Source of the DNA: Lentibacillus siamensis
Lineage (GTDB): Bacteria; Bacillota; Bacilli; Bacillales; Amphibacillaceae
Reading direction: 5' to 3'
DNA length: 64,000 bases
Assembly: GCF_039522605.1 (NCBI RefSeq)
Contig: NZ_BAAADS010000025.1
Coordinates: 310,001 to 374,000, forward strand
Shown here: positions 53,648 through 62,171 of the stretch, piece after piece
How positions within the stretch are numbered: position 1 is the stretch's first letter
Layout of the letters: each line of letters opens with the position of its first letter
Made by a program: the position numbers and the translations under genes
Notes under the pieces: generated by a model
What the model was told of the DNA's origin: nothing
Seen by the model: the letters and a program-made list of their open reading frames with translations, nothing else
The model's database searches: none

Positions 53648-54103
53648 ATGAGTGGCTATCGACTTATAATAATGATTGGATTAATCCTATTTTTAACCAG
53701 TTGTTCAACAATGGACAATTCAACAACCCAGGAAGACGGAATAAACCTTTCCTACATTACCAGTAATCATACTATTGACCAGCATGCCTCCAACAAGGCA
53801 AAAGAAATGCTTCGTAAACACAATACAATTACTTCCATACATGCCGTAAACACCGACCAAAAAATGTTAATTGCAGTGGAAGTACATCATCGGCATCGCT
53901 TCAGACTGGCAAACATACGAAAAGACCTGCAGAAGGAAATGGTAAAAGCATTCCCTGATAAAGAAGTTGAATTGTCAACTGATAAAAAGGTCGTTATTGA
54001 ACTGAACCGACTGGAAAAATCGATTGATTCAAACGAAATGAACAAAAAGAAACTGAAAATGGAAATGAACCAACTAATCAAATTGATGCATGAACAAACA
54101 TAA
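53648..54103 (+). CDS. YhcN/YlaJ-family spore lipoprotein
   Basis: 151 residues. Lipobox LTSC (Cys19), then a YhcN/YlaJ-type domain (HASNKAKEMLRKHNTITSIHAVNTDQKMLIAVEVHHRHRF) and a helical, charged C-terminus. It is shorter than YlaJ encoded at 4.1 kb. AGGGGGAAAAACG precedes the ATG. Second gene of the SpoVA-type operon, the position held by a yhcN-like gene in spoVA-2mob. The product should sit on the spore inner membrane. Confidence 0.85.
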   Translation: MSGYRLIIMIGLILFLTSCSTMDNSTTQEDGINLSYITSNHTIDQHASNKAKEMLRKHNTITSIHAVNTDQKMLIAVEVHHRHRFRLANIRKDLQKEMVKAFPDKEVELSTDKKVVIELNRLEKSIDSNEMNKKKLKMEMNQLIKLMHEQT

Positions 54104-54122
54104 CGGAAAGAGTGATCGGGAC

Positions 54123-54602
54123 ATGGCAGATAAGAAAAAGAAAAATTTACCGCCTGCTGCACAAAAGTATCAGTCATTTCAGAAAGACAGGGAAACTAAA
54201 CGTCCGCTTCTGAAAAATTGTGTAAAAGCTTTCTTTGTCGGTGGGTTCATTTGTTTTATCGGCCAGATTATTTCAACCTTGTACATCTATTACTTTGATT
54301 TTACGGAGCAGACTGTCGGCAATCCCACGGTTGCAACACTAATCTTTATTACAATGTTTTTAACCGGATTCGGTATTTACGACCGGATCGGACAGTTTGC
54401 CGGGGCTGGGTCGGCCGTGCCGGTGACCGGTTTTGGCAATGCGGTTATTTCCGCAGCTATCGAACACCGGACCGAGGGATTTGTACTTGGGGTCGGAGGA
54501 AATATGTTCAAATTGGCCGGATCTGTCATTTTATTCGGGGTATTTGCGGCGTTCGTCATTTCATTAATTAAATTGATTCTTATTACTTGGGGTGGATTAT
54601 AA
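54123..54602 (+). CDS. spoVAC: Stage V sporulation protein AC
   Basis: Membrane component of the SpoVA channel that moves Ca-dipicolinate into the spore and out at germination. About 159 residues with four helices and the family core NCVKAFFVGGFICFIGQIISTLY ... GSAVPVTGFGNAVISAAIEHRTEGFVLGVGGNMFKLAGSVI. The ATG at 54123 (MADKKKK) is used; a start at 54090, overlapping the previous gene, is possible. It overlaps spoVAD by one base. Confidence 0.92.
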   Translation: MADKKKKNLPPAAQKYQSFQKDRETKRPLLKNCVKAFFVGGFICFIGQIISTLYIYYFDFTEQTVGNPTVATLIFITMFLTGFGIYDRIGQFAGAGSAVPVTGFGNAVISAAIEHRTEGFVLGVGGNMFKLAGSVILFGVFAAFVISLIKLILITWGGL

Positions 54603-55618
54603 TGCTTACCGGACACCGTACGTGGATTTTTGACAAAAAACCGGTCATCGTTTCAACCGGGACAGTTGCTGGGCCATTTGAAGCGGATGGGAATATACCC
54701 AAAGATATTGACCTGTTGCATGATAATATATGGCTGAACCAGTCATCCTTTGAAAAAGCAAATCGAATTATGATGGAAGAAGCCTGCCAATATGCTGTGA
54801 AAAATAGTTCAATTGAAAAAGAGCAGGTCAAATTCTTTATCAGTGGTGATTTGATAAACCAGATTACTCCGACAAGCTTTGCAGCGAAAACGATGAATTT
54901 ACCCTACTTCGGACTGTTCAGTGCATGTGCGACATCGATGGAAAGTCTGGCCCTATCTGCCTTTATCATCAATGCTGATGGCGCAGACTATATTTTGAGC
55001 GGTTGTTCAAGTCATAATGCCGCAACTGAAAAACAGTTTCGCTATCCGACTGAATATGGTGGTCAAAAACCCCCGACGGCACAATGGACCGTAACCGGGG
55101 CGGGCTGTGTACTTGTGGCAAAAGAAGGAAACGGCCCACAGATTACATCAGCAACGGTTGGTAAAGTCGTCGATATGGGTATGTCGGATCCATTTAATAT
55201 GGGCGGAGCAATGGCACCTGCTGCAGTCGACACAATTGAAACGCATTTGCGGGAACGGAATGTCGATGCATCCTACTATGACTTAATCATAACCGGGGAC
55301 CTTGGACAAATTGGTCACGAAGTATCAATCGATATGCTGCAAAAGCGAGGAATTGCCGTAACGGAAGAAAACTATAAAGACTGCGGACTGACAATTTATC
55401 GTGAAGGGCAGCCGGTTCTGGCAGGAGGAAGTGGCGCAGCTTGTTCGGCAGTTACTGTGTATGGGCATTTCCTGAAAAAAATGAAGTTAAATGAACTGAG
55501 CCGGATCCTTGTCGTTGCGACAGGATCGCTCCATTCACCACTGACTGTCCAGCAAAAAGACACAATCCCATGCATTGCACATGCAGTGTCAATCGAGTCA
55601 GGAAGTGATGTACAATGA
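54602..55618 (+). CDS. spoVAD: Stage V sporulation protein AD
   Basis: Cytosol-facing SpoVA subunit with a thiolase-like fold that binds dipicolinic acid. 338 residues: PVIVSTGTVAGPFEADGNIPKDIDLLHDN at the start, the GLFSACATSMESLALSAF segment and LAGGSGAACSAVTVYGHFL near the end. The ATG at 54602 follows GGGGTGG and overlaps the spoVAC stop. Its end overlaps spoVAE as ATGA, so translation of the core subunits is coupled. Confidence 0.94.
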   Translation: MLTGHRTWIFDKKPVIVSTGTVAGPFEADGNIPKDIDLLHDNIWLNQSSFEKANRIMMEEACQYAVKNSSIEKEQVKFFISGDLINQITPTSFAAKTMNLPYFGLFSACATSMESLALSAFIINADGADYILSGCSSHNAATEKQFRYPTEYGGQKPPTAQWTVTGAGCVLVAKEGNGPQITSATVGKVVDMGMSDPFNMGGAMAPAAVDTIETHLRERNVDASYYDLIITGDLGQIGHEVSIDMLQKRGIAVTEENYKDCGLTIYREGQPVLAGGSGAACSAVTVYGHFLKKMKLNELSRILVVATGSLHSPLTVQQKDTIPCIAHAVSIESGSDVQ

Positions 55619-55965
55619 TTTTTTTCTGGGCCTTTGTTGTTGGCGGTCTTATTTGCGTAATCGGCCAAATCATGCTTGATGTGTTTAAATTTAATCCCGG
55701 GCTAACACTCAGTATTCTTGTAGTGGCCGGAGCAATCCTTGACGCACTTGGTCTGTATGAACCGCTCATTGATTTTGCCGGAGCAGGTGCAACCGTGCCC
55801 ATTACTAATTTTGGTAATTCACTTGTTCATGGCGCCATTGCTGAAGCGGAAAAACATGATTTGGTAGGTGTTATTACCGGAATGTTTGAGATAACGAGTG
55901 CAGGTATCTCTTCTGCAATTATTTTTGGGATGATAGCAGCAATCATCTTTCGACCGAAAGGATAA
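55615..55965 (+). CDS. spoVAE: Stage V sporulation protein AE (AEb type)
   Basis: 116-residue membrane protein with four helices: FFWAFVVGGLICVIGQIMLDVFKFNPG at the start and GAGATVPITNFGNSLVHGAIAEAEKHDLVGVITGMFEITSAGIS in the second half. It is paralogous to SpoVAC in pattern and is the SpoVAEb form. Together with AC and AD it makes the minimal channel set kept in spoVA-2 operons. ATGA overlap with spoVAD. Confidence 0.93.
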   Translation: MIFFWAFVVGGLICVIGQIMLDVFKFNPGLTLSILVVAGAILDALGLYEPLIDFAGAGATVPITNFGNSLVHGAIAEAEKHDLVGVITGMFEITSAGISSAIIFGMIAAIIFRPKG

Positions 55966-55973
55966 GATACATT

Positions 55974-56177
55974 ATGACTGTAGGAGCACAAGTAAAAGCG
56001 TGTTATGCATCCATCAAAAGTGCTGAGGCAACACTGATGAGTTTAAAGGGGAAATCAAGTGACCCGGAAGCCAGAGAGGCCCTGGAAGGCGCAGAAAAAA
56101 TGATGGTAGACATTAAAGCAGATCTGAAAAAACAGGTTATTTACCTGTCACAGGAAGAACCGCAATATAAAAGCTAA
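55974..56177 (+). CDS. DUF1657 protein, second copy
   Basis: 67 residues, MTVGAQVKACYASIKSAEATLMS at the start and QEEPQYKS at the end, the same termini as the first copy at 53322. It lies 8 bp after spoVAE behind AAAGGATAAG. This placement after spoVAEb is the spoVA-2mob order. Confidence 0.9.
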   Translation: MTVGAQVKACYASIKSAEATLMSLKGKSSDPEAREALEGAEKMMVDIKADLKKQVIYLSQEEPQYKS

Positions 56178-56199
56178 CACAGAAAAGGAATGATCATGT

Positions 56200-57057
56200 A
56201 TGCCAGGCTGGCTTGAGGTTATCATCCGTTCATTCAGTCTTTTAGTGGTACTCTTTTTTATCACGAAAATGCTAGGAAAAAAGCAAATGTCCCAATTGGA
56301 TATATTTCAGTATATTACTGGCATTGTAATCGGAAGTATTGTTGCAACACATGTCACAGACCTCAGCACCCAATTTGAATACGCTATTATTGCATTGATG
56401 GTATGGTTCTTTGTCCCTTTTGGAGTGGAACTATTGTCATTAAAGAGCAAGCGTGTACGCGATTTTACACAAAACAAAGGTACTGTTTTTATTCAAAATG
56501 GTAAAATTATGGAGGATAATCTTAAAAAGGAACGTTTTACTACGGATGATTTACTTGAAGAATTACGCGACAACAATTTTTTCAGGGCAGCTGATGTGGA
56601 ATTTGCAATCCTTGAGCCAACCGGGAAATTAAATGTACTGCCCAAGAAGGAAAATCAGCCTGTCACCCATAAGGACCTCGGTCTGAAACCCGCCCCTGAG
56701 AAAGAACCGCAAACGGTCATTATGGATGGAAAGGCGCTGATGGAACCACTGACAAATGCTTCACTGAATACAAACTGGCTGGAAACCGAACTGGAAAAGA
56801 TGAACGTGAGTATCGAAAATGTATTTCTTGGCCAGGTTAATTCTTCCGGTGAGTTAACCGTTGATTTATTTGATGACATGATAAACGTCCCAACCCCATC
56901 CGAAAGACCACTCCTGCTTGCTTCCATGAAAAAATGTCAGGCTGATTTGGAGTTGTTTGCATTATCAACTCAAAATCAACAGGTGAAGGCAATGTATGAG
57001 AAAAATAGTCAGCGTATGACCGAAGCGATTAATGCCGTCGAAAAATATTTGCAATAG
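56200..57057 (+). CDS. 2Duf-type protein: DUF421 (YetF-like) fused to DUF1657
   Basis: 285 residues. Three N-terminal helices (about 7-27, 36-55 and 60-80; MLGKKQMSQLDIFQYITGIVIGSIVA) are followed by a cytoplasmic DUF421 region (90-220; GTVFIQNGKIMEDNLKKERFTTDDLLEELRDNNFF). The last 50 residues (MKKCQADLELFALSTQNQQVKAMYEKNSQ) align with the free DUF1657 proteins of this operon. A DUF421-DUF1657 fusion is the 2Duf protein, the component of spoVA-2mob credited with raising spore heat resistance through the inner membrane. 22 bp after the previous gene. Confidence 0.9.
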   Translation: MPGWLEVIIRSFSLLVVLFFITKMLGKKQMSQLDIFQYITGIVIGSIVATHVTDLSTQFEYAIIALMVWFFVPFGVELLSLKSKRVRDFTQNKGTVFIQNGKIMEDNLKKERFTTDDLLEELRDNNFFRAADVEFAILEPTGKLNVLPKKENQPVTHKDLGLKPAPEKEPQTVIMDGKALMEPLTNASLNTNWLETELEKMNVSIENVFLGQVNSSGELTVDLFDDMINVPTPSERPLLLASMKKCQADLELFALSTQNQQVKAMYEKNSQRMTEAINAVEKYLQ

Positions 57058-57089
57058 ATGCTGGCAGTAACTGATATGGAGGGTACATT

Positions 57090-57794
57090 ATGTTTGAACA
57101 ACTTGATTTTTTTGAAATGACCATTCGTGCGATTGCCACATTCTTCATTCTACTGCTATTAACCCGGCTTATGGGCAGAAAACAGCTTAGCCAATTGACG
57201 TTTTTCAATTATATTACCGGCATTACAATTGGTTCGATTGCAGCAGATATCAGTGCCGAATCAACGACTCCTTTTTTCAATGGTCTGACAAGCCTTGTCT
57301 GGTGGGCAGTTTTGACCATTGTGGTTGGTTACATCGGTTTGAAACAAGCCAAATTCAGAACAATAGTAGACGGTCAGCCCGCCATTATTATTAAAGACGG
57401 GAACATCCTTGAAGAAGAGCTGAAAAAACATCAGCTAAACCTGGACGACCTTACGATGCTGTTGAGGGAGCAAAACGTACTTTCCCCGCAAGATGTCGAT
57501 TATGCCACATTTGAACCAAACGGAAAGCTGGCAGTCATTCTAAAGCCTGACAAGCAGCCGGCAACGAAACAAGATCAGAACATTATTTCCGTACAACCAA
57601 CGTATATTCCGACTGAACTGGTTTCTGATGGCCATCTGCTGCAGCAAAATTTAAAAGAAGCTGGTGTTACCAAAGACTGGCTCGCCAAACAATTGAAGTC
57701 CCTGGACATCGCCTTGAAAGATGTGTTTTACGTGGAACTGAAACAAGATGGCACATTGTATGTCGACAAACGAAATGACGGATTATTGGATTAA
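57090..57794 (+). CDS. Second DUF421 (YetF-like) protein, no DUF1657 tail
   Basis: 234 residues with three N-terminal helices and the cytoplasmic DUF421 domain (RLMGRKQLSQLTFFNYITGITIGSIAADISAE; PAIIIKDGNILEEELKKHQLNLDDLTMLLRE). It is a paralogue of the preceding protein without the DUF1657 end. GGAGGGTACATT precedes the ATG, 32 bp after the 2Duf gene, so it belongs to the operon. The seven-gene spoVA-2mob unit does not normally have this eighth gene, as far as I recall. A terminator follows. Confidence 0.88.
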   Translation: MFEQLDFFEMTIRAIATFFILLLLTRLMGRKQLSQLTFFNYITGITIGSIAADISAESTTPFFNGLTSLVWWAVLTIVVGYIGLKQAKFRTIVDGQPAIIIKDGNILEEELKKHQLNLDDLTMLLREQNVLSPQDVDYATFEPNGKLAVILKPDKQPATKQDQNIISVQPTYIPTELVSDGHLLQQNLKEAGVTKDWLAKQLKSLDIALKDVFYVELKQDGTLYVDKRNDGLLD

Positions 57795-57805
57795 GATATA
57801 AACAG

Positions 57806-57839
57806 CAAAATGAGACTGTTCAGACAGCCTCATTTTTTG
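57806..57839 (+). terminator. Terminator of the SpoVA-type operon
   Basis: AAAATGAG-A-CTGT / ACAG-C-CTCATTTTTT stem-loop. Confidence 0.85.
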
Positions 57840-57851
57840 GCAGTTAAGTAT

Positions 57852-57925
57852 AAAAATCCTTTCTTACTGCATAAGTGCAACTATGGCTATCACCTAAAAG
57901 CTTGGTGACAACCAAGTTTTCTAAT
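57852..57925 (-). repeat. Dispersed ~75-bp repeat, copy C (inverted)
   Basis: On the minus strand it reads ATTAGAAAACTTGGTTGTCA, then CCAAGCTTTTAGGTGATAGC, CATAGTTGCACTTATGCAG and TAAGAAAGGATTTTTA. It begins immediately after the stop codon of the dehydrogenase gene, as copy B does after rnjA. It may act as that gene's mRNA end. Confidence 0.85.
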
Positions 57926-58897
57926 CTATTCACTTATTCGAAGCGCAACGTTCCCAAATTGTTTTCCTTCTGCCAGATAGTCCATTGCCTGCTCTGCTTC
58001 GTCCAATGTAAAGGTACGATCCACAATCGGTCTGACTTGATGTTTACTAACATGATCCAGCATCGCCTTAAGTTCCTGCCTGCTTCCCATCGTAGAACCA
58101 AACAGCTGATATTGACCATAAAAAAATGCCCGTAAATCCAATTCAACAGTATCCTCGGTAGTCGCACCGAATACGACCATACGCCCACCTTTTTTCAATA
58201 TTTCCAATGACCTGTTAAAGGTTGCGCGCCCAACACTTTCAATCACCAAATCAACTGTTTCATCTTTCAATTCCGCAGGCCAGTCACTGTTTGTATCAAT
58301 CGATTTATCTGCACCAAGTTCTTGTGCCTGTTCCCGCTTTTTTGCACTTCTTGATGACACGATAACCCTTGCTCCGGCATTTTTGGCAAATTGAATCAAA
58401 TAGGAGGCAACCCCGCTTCCCGCTCCTGGAATAAATACCGTATCCCCTTCCATCACATTGCCTTTTGTGAATAGGGCACGAAAACCGGTAAGAGCCGACA
58501 ACGACAGAACACCTGCTTCATCCCAGGAAAGATGTTCCGGTTTTTTTTCCACTTGATTTGCAGGTAAAACGATTTTTTCAGTAAATGTACCATCAAGAAT
58601 ACTGAAACCTTCCGGCGGTGCATCACTGTTTTCATCCCACCGTACTGCAGGATTAATCACCACTTCATCACCGACGGAAACATCTGAAACACCTTCCCCG
58701 ACCGATTCAATTACTCCGGCACCATCCGACCCGAGGACGAGTGCATCAGCATCAGAGCCACGGCGCTTCGGGATGGAAAGATCCCGTCGATTCAAACCTG
58801 CCGCTCGGATGGCGACCGTAACCAGTCCATGGTCCGCAAATGGCTCATCCATATTTTTGAAACGTAATTCACCTTGTTCGTGTACAAAAGCTTTCAT
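57926..58897 (-). CDS. Zinc-type alcohol dehydrogenase-like / quinone oxidoreductase
   Basis: MDR-family NADPH oxidoreductase of 323 residues. N-terminal GroES-like fold (AAGLNRRDL ... LGSDGAGVIESVGEGVSDVSVGDEVVI) and a Rossmann domain with FIPGAGSGVASYLIQFAKNAGARVIVSSRS. The catalytic zinc ligands of true alcohol dehydrogenases are absent, which suggests the quinone oxidoreductase/YogA-like group. The ATG at 58897 follows GAAAGGATGATGGTA. It is 16 bp downstream of the ArsA-type ATPase gene. Confidence 0.82.
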   Translation of the reverse strand: MKAFVHEQGELRFKNMDEPFADHGLVTVAIRAAGLNRRDLSIPKRRGSDADALVLGSDGAGVIESVGEGVSDVSVGDEVVINPAVRWDENSDAPPEGFSILDGTFTEKIVLPANQVEKKPEHLSWDEAGVLSLSALTGFRALFTKGNVMEGDTVFIPGAGSGVASYLIQFAKNAGARVIVSSRSAKKREQAQELGADKSIDTNSDWPAELKDETVDLVIESVGRATFNRSLEILKKGGRMVVFGATTEDTVELDLRAFFYGQYQLFGSTMGSRQELKAMLDHVSKHQVRPIVDRTFTLDEAEQAMDYLAEGKQFGNVALRISE

Positions 58898-58913
58898 TAC
58901 CATCATCCTTTCA

Positions 58914-59864
58914 TTAATCCGAAGAACCCTGATTCTTTGCACTGAAATAACTGCTGAAATCATCCAATTGTTGTTTACTTGTGATATCATATGAGAAAAA
59001 CGGAACATAGATTAATTCTTGTTTGGTAAACGTCTGTTTAATTAAATCCATATACTGTGTTTCATGAGCCTTCCGCTGCAGAATAAACTCCCCATCTGCA
59101 TCATCGGGCAGTACCTTATTAATAATCAGTGTTTTCACATGCAGATGATACTTATCAAGCAGTTCGATTGCTTTTTCCGTCTCCAAAATAGGCAGGCGTT
59201 CCGGATTCATGACAAATACAAAACCGGTTTTGGAGCCATCAAGCAAATATTCTCTGGCTTTGGAAAAACGTTCCTGCCGTTCCTTCAGCACATCATAAAT
59301 CGGGTCTTCAATTGGTTCCCCATCGTTGAGCAGTTGAGTATAATTTTCATTTGTTTTTTGCCGTTTTTGCAGCATTCCTTCAATCCAGACACCCATCAGC
59401 TCAGGCAAAGACAGTAATCTGATCGTGTGTCCGGTCGGTGCAGTGTCAAACACCAGTTTATCATAGTGCTCACTTTCCTCCAGAATAATCGAAATCAGTT
59501 TATCAAAAAGTGCCGCTTCATCCGCACCAGGAGACGCTTTTGCTGTATCAAGCTGCCTATGAACCTCGTCGACCATGCTTGACTGAACAAGACCATTCAG
59601 ATTCTCCTTGACACCTTTTATGTAATTATCTGTTTCGATTTCCGGATCAATTTCAATTGCCGACAGATTTTCTGCGATATCCGTTGTAGTCCCGCCGATT
59701 GTCCGATTGAATATATCCCCTAAATTGTGCGCTGGATCTGTGGAAATCAGTAATGTTCGACTACCGTTACGTGAAGCATTCCAGGCAATGGCAGCAGCGG
59801 AAGTGGATTTTCCAACCCCTCCTTTACCGCCGACAAATACAATTTTTTTATCCAGAACTTGCAT
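58914..59864 (-). CDS. ArsA/Get3 (TRC40) family ATPase
   Basis: 316-residue P-loop ATPase of the deviant Walker A type: GGKGGVGKST (12-21), the ISTDPAHNLGDIF switch I region, and the switch II DTAPTGHTIRLLSLPE. One ATPase domain only, so it should work as a homodimer like Get3; arsenite cysteines and ars genes are absent. The C-terminal half contains FVMNPERLPILETEKAIELL. CTAAAGGAGTC precedes the ATG. The small CC-ending protein is encoded 24 bp upstream, and the two are probably partners. Confidence 0.87.
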   Translation of the reverse strand: MQVLDKKIVFVGGKGGVGKSTSAAAIAWNASRNGSRTLLISTDPAHNLGDIFNRTIGGTTTDIAENLSAIEIDPEIETDNYIKGVKENLNGLVQSSMVDEVHRQLDTAKASPGADEAALFDKLISIILEESEHYDKLVFDTAPTGHTIRLLSLPELMGVWIEGMLQKRQKTNENYTQLLNDGEPIEDPIYDVLKERQERFSKAREYLLDGSKTGFVFVMNPERLPILETEKAIELLDKYHLHVKTLIINKVLPDDADGEFILQRKAHETQYMDLIKQTFTKQELIYVPFFSYDITSKQQLDDFSSYFSAKNQGSSD

Positions 59865-59888
59865 GATAAGACTCCTTTAGTAAGTAAT

Positions 59889-60146
59889 TCAGCAGCAGCG
59901 AATCCCACTCATTGGTGATTTTTCCATACCCATTCGTAAATGCCAGTCATGAAACCGTTCAATCATATATGGGTACAATTCCAACGTATAGTAGTACACC
60001 GGATTTGGGATGCCAATCATTTCCGAATATAGCAGCAGAAGAAACAAGTCGTCTTCATCCCTCAATTCCCGGGCAATCTCAGTCCGGTGCGGAACACTGA
60101 TAACTTCTTCATAATATTCAATCAGTTTTTTCAATTTATCGAGCAT
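59889..60146 (-). CDS. Small protein ending in Cys-Cys, partner of the ArsA-type ATPase
   Basis: 85 residues, helical and aromatic (LFLLLLYSEMIGIPNPVYYYTLELYPYMIERFHDWHLRMGM), ending GIRCC followed directly by the stop codon. A terminal Cys pair next to an ArsA-type ATPase gene fits the family that I recall as cory-CC-star; I could not search to confirm. The paired cysteines could carry a metal or be a cargo tag. GGGGGTGAATGC precedes the ATG. Confidence 0.75.
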   Translation of the reverse strand: MLDKLKKLIEYYEEVISVPHRTEIARELRDEDDLFLLLLYSEMIGIPNPVYYYTLELYPYMIERFHDWHLRMGMEKSPMSGIRCC

Positions 60147-60170
60147 GCATTCACCCCCGGTATAATAATA

Positions 60171-60205
60171 GAAAGGGGATCACCTGTTACAATGATCCCG
60201 TTTAC
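60171..60205 (-). terminator. Terminator of cstA
   Basis: GGGATCA / TGATCCC stem then CTTTCTATT on the minus strand. Confidence 0.6.
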
Positions 60206-60220
60206 TCTATTTTAAATCAG

Positions 60221-61957
60221 TTATTTATTTGTATCAATCGGATTGTCCATACTTCCGGTCAGTGTCTTAAAGGATGTAAGGATAATCCACACCGCAAACA
60301 CGAAAATAATGGCACCCAGCACGAACAGTAATGTGCTTGGATCAGAACCAAACCAGGACCATTGCAGAATAACTTGTTGGAACATGGCCCACAGCGTAAC
60401 AATCATAACAAAGACCATTGGAATCAGGGTAACGAGGTAATTTCGGCCCTGTTTTCTCAGCCAAATGGAAATGAGCAATAAACTAATTGCCGCAAGCAAC
60501 TGATTTGATGTTCCAAACAATGGCCAAAGCAGATAACCACCGGAACCGAAACCTTTTGGCCCTTGAGGAAGAAGAACCAATGCAGCACTTGAAACAACGG
60601 CAATGGTAGTAGCCACATGTGTCTTTGTTAATGCCGGTACTTTATATTCAACCCCAAGCTCTGAAATGATATAGCGCATCAGTCGAACAGATGTATCAAG
60701 TGATGTTGCCGCAAAACTGATAACAATAACCGATACAATTGTTGTTGCGACATCTTTCGGAATAAACAGCCCGGTAGCAAGTTCACCAGCCCCTTGGACA
60801 AACACATTCAGCCCTGCTCCACTCGCTGCAGTAAAGCTGCTGTACGTGTTCAAAAACTCATCAACATTCGGGAAAAATGTAACGACAGCCAATATCGATA
60901 CCAGTGCGAGTGAACCTTCCCCAACTGCACCAAAATAGCCAACAAAGCGGGCTTCCGTTTCTTTATTCAACTGCTTTGATGACGTCCCGCTCGATACGAG
61001 ACCGTGGAACCCGGATATTGCACCACAGGCAATCGTGATAAACAGAAGCGGGAACCATGACACTTCCGTATTAGTATGTGTCAGCGGTGCTGTAATTTCA
61101 GGATTGGTAAATAACAGACCGAGATACAATAATAAGAGCCCGACAACCAATTGGTGTGAATTAATGAAATCACGCGGCTGGAGAAGTTTCCAAACCGGCA
61201 GTGACGATGCAAAATAAACATAAACCATCAGGATAATGATCCAAATGAAAAATGCCGATGATACGGCTCCAAGACCAAAAATGCCGTCTGATCCTTCACC
61301 ACCCATGTATTGCACCAGATCAATCTGCAGCCACTCGACCTTTGCAGCGATAACTGCAGTAAAATACATGACAGCAAGTGCGATCAATGATGGTACCAGC
61401 ATTTTCTTTTGACGTTTGTAAACGGCTACTCCAATCCATACTGCAAGCGGAATCTGAATAAAGATTGAAAGTACACTTGCCGGAAAGGAAATAAACAGAT
61501 TTGCAATAACCCACGCAAAAACGGCGTTTACCATTAATACCAGGATAAGGATAATAAATAAGAATAAGATCTTAGCCCGTTGACCAATCAGCCGATTTGC
61601 CAGTGTCCCTACTGACTGTCCTTTGTTCCTTACTGATAATACGAGTGTACCAAAATCGTGGACACCTGCCGCAAATACTGTTCCCAATAGGACCCATAAA
61701 AGCGCCGGCAGCCAGCCCCAGTATACTGCAATCGCCGGTCCGACAATCGGTGCCGCACCCGCTACAGATGAAAAGTGGTGGCCCCACAGCACAAATTTAT
61801 TCGTTGGCACGAAGTCAACGCCATCCTTATACTTGTGAGCCGGTGTAACATAGTCCGGATCTAGCCGGAAAATCTTTTCAGCGATAAATTTCGAATAATA
61901 CCGGTAACCTAATGCAAAAACAGCTAAACCGATAATCGCAACCAATATACCACTCAA
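60221..61957 (-). CDS. cstA: CstA carbon starvation family transporter
   Basis: 578 residues with some 16 hydrophobic segments. Typical CstA segments: NKFVLWGHHFSSVAGAAPIVGPAIAVYWGWLPALLWVLLGTVF, AISGFHGLVSSGTSSKQL and LLWPLFGTSNQLLAAI. Members take up peptides or pyruvate during carbon limitation. The start is a TTG with GGGAGGTAG about 11 bases upstream. It is followed on the same strand by the CC-protein and ArsA-type genes, but a hairpin at 60171 separates them. Confidence 0.9.
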   Translation of the reverse strand: MSGILVAIIGLAVFALGYRYYSKFIAEKIFRLDPDYVTPAHKYKDGVDFVPTNKFVLWGHHFSSVAGAAPIVGPAIAVYWGWLPALLWVLLGTVFAAGVHDFGTLVLSVRNKGQSVGTLANRLIGQRAKILFLFIILILVLMVNAVFAWVIANLFISFPASVLSIFIQIPLAVWIGVAVYKRQKKMLVPSLIALAVMYFTAVIAAKVEWLQIDLVQYMGGEGSDGIFGLGAVSSAFFIWIIILMVYVYFASSLPVWKLLQPRDFINSHQLVVGLLLLYLGLLFTNPEITAPLTHTNTEVSWFPLLFITIACGAISGFHGLVSSGTSSKQLNKETEARFVGYFGAVGEGSLALVSILAVVTFFPNVDEFLNTYSSFTAASGAGLNVFVQGAGELATGLFIPKDVATTIVSVIVISFAATSLDTSVRLMRYIISELGVEYKVPALTKTHVATTIAVVSSAALVLLPQGPKGFGSGGYLLWPLFGTSNQLLAAISLLLISIWLRKQGRNYLVTLIPMVFVMIVTLWAMFQQVILQWSWFGSDPSTLLFVLGAIIFVFAVWIILTSFKTLTGSMDNPIDTNK

Positions 61958-62171
61958 TTTCTCTCTACCTCCCCTGTAAAATTTGTATATCTTTTTTTAA
62001 AAACGCCCTTCTAAAAAATATGTGAAATCTAAAGGTGTTAGTACAAGTTTATTCCACTATTCTGATTTTAACAAGCAATAATTTTTCAAATATAATTTTT
62101 ATTGCAGAAGTTTCATTTTACCGATACAAAACGTAAGCAACGTCAGACCGAATGACAGTTGCGAGCATACC

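Noticed and set aside
53322..57794. Recent transposon insertion carrying the spore operon
   Set aside because: No transposase, resolvase or terminal inverted repeats are visible on either side, and codon use looks like that of the neighbours. The ~75-bp repeat at its right edge is found at unrelated places too.
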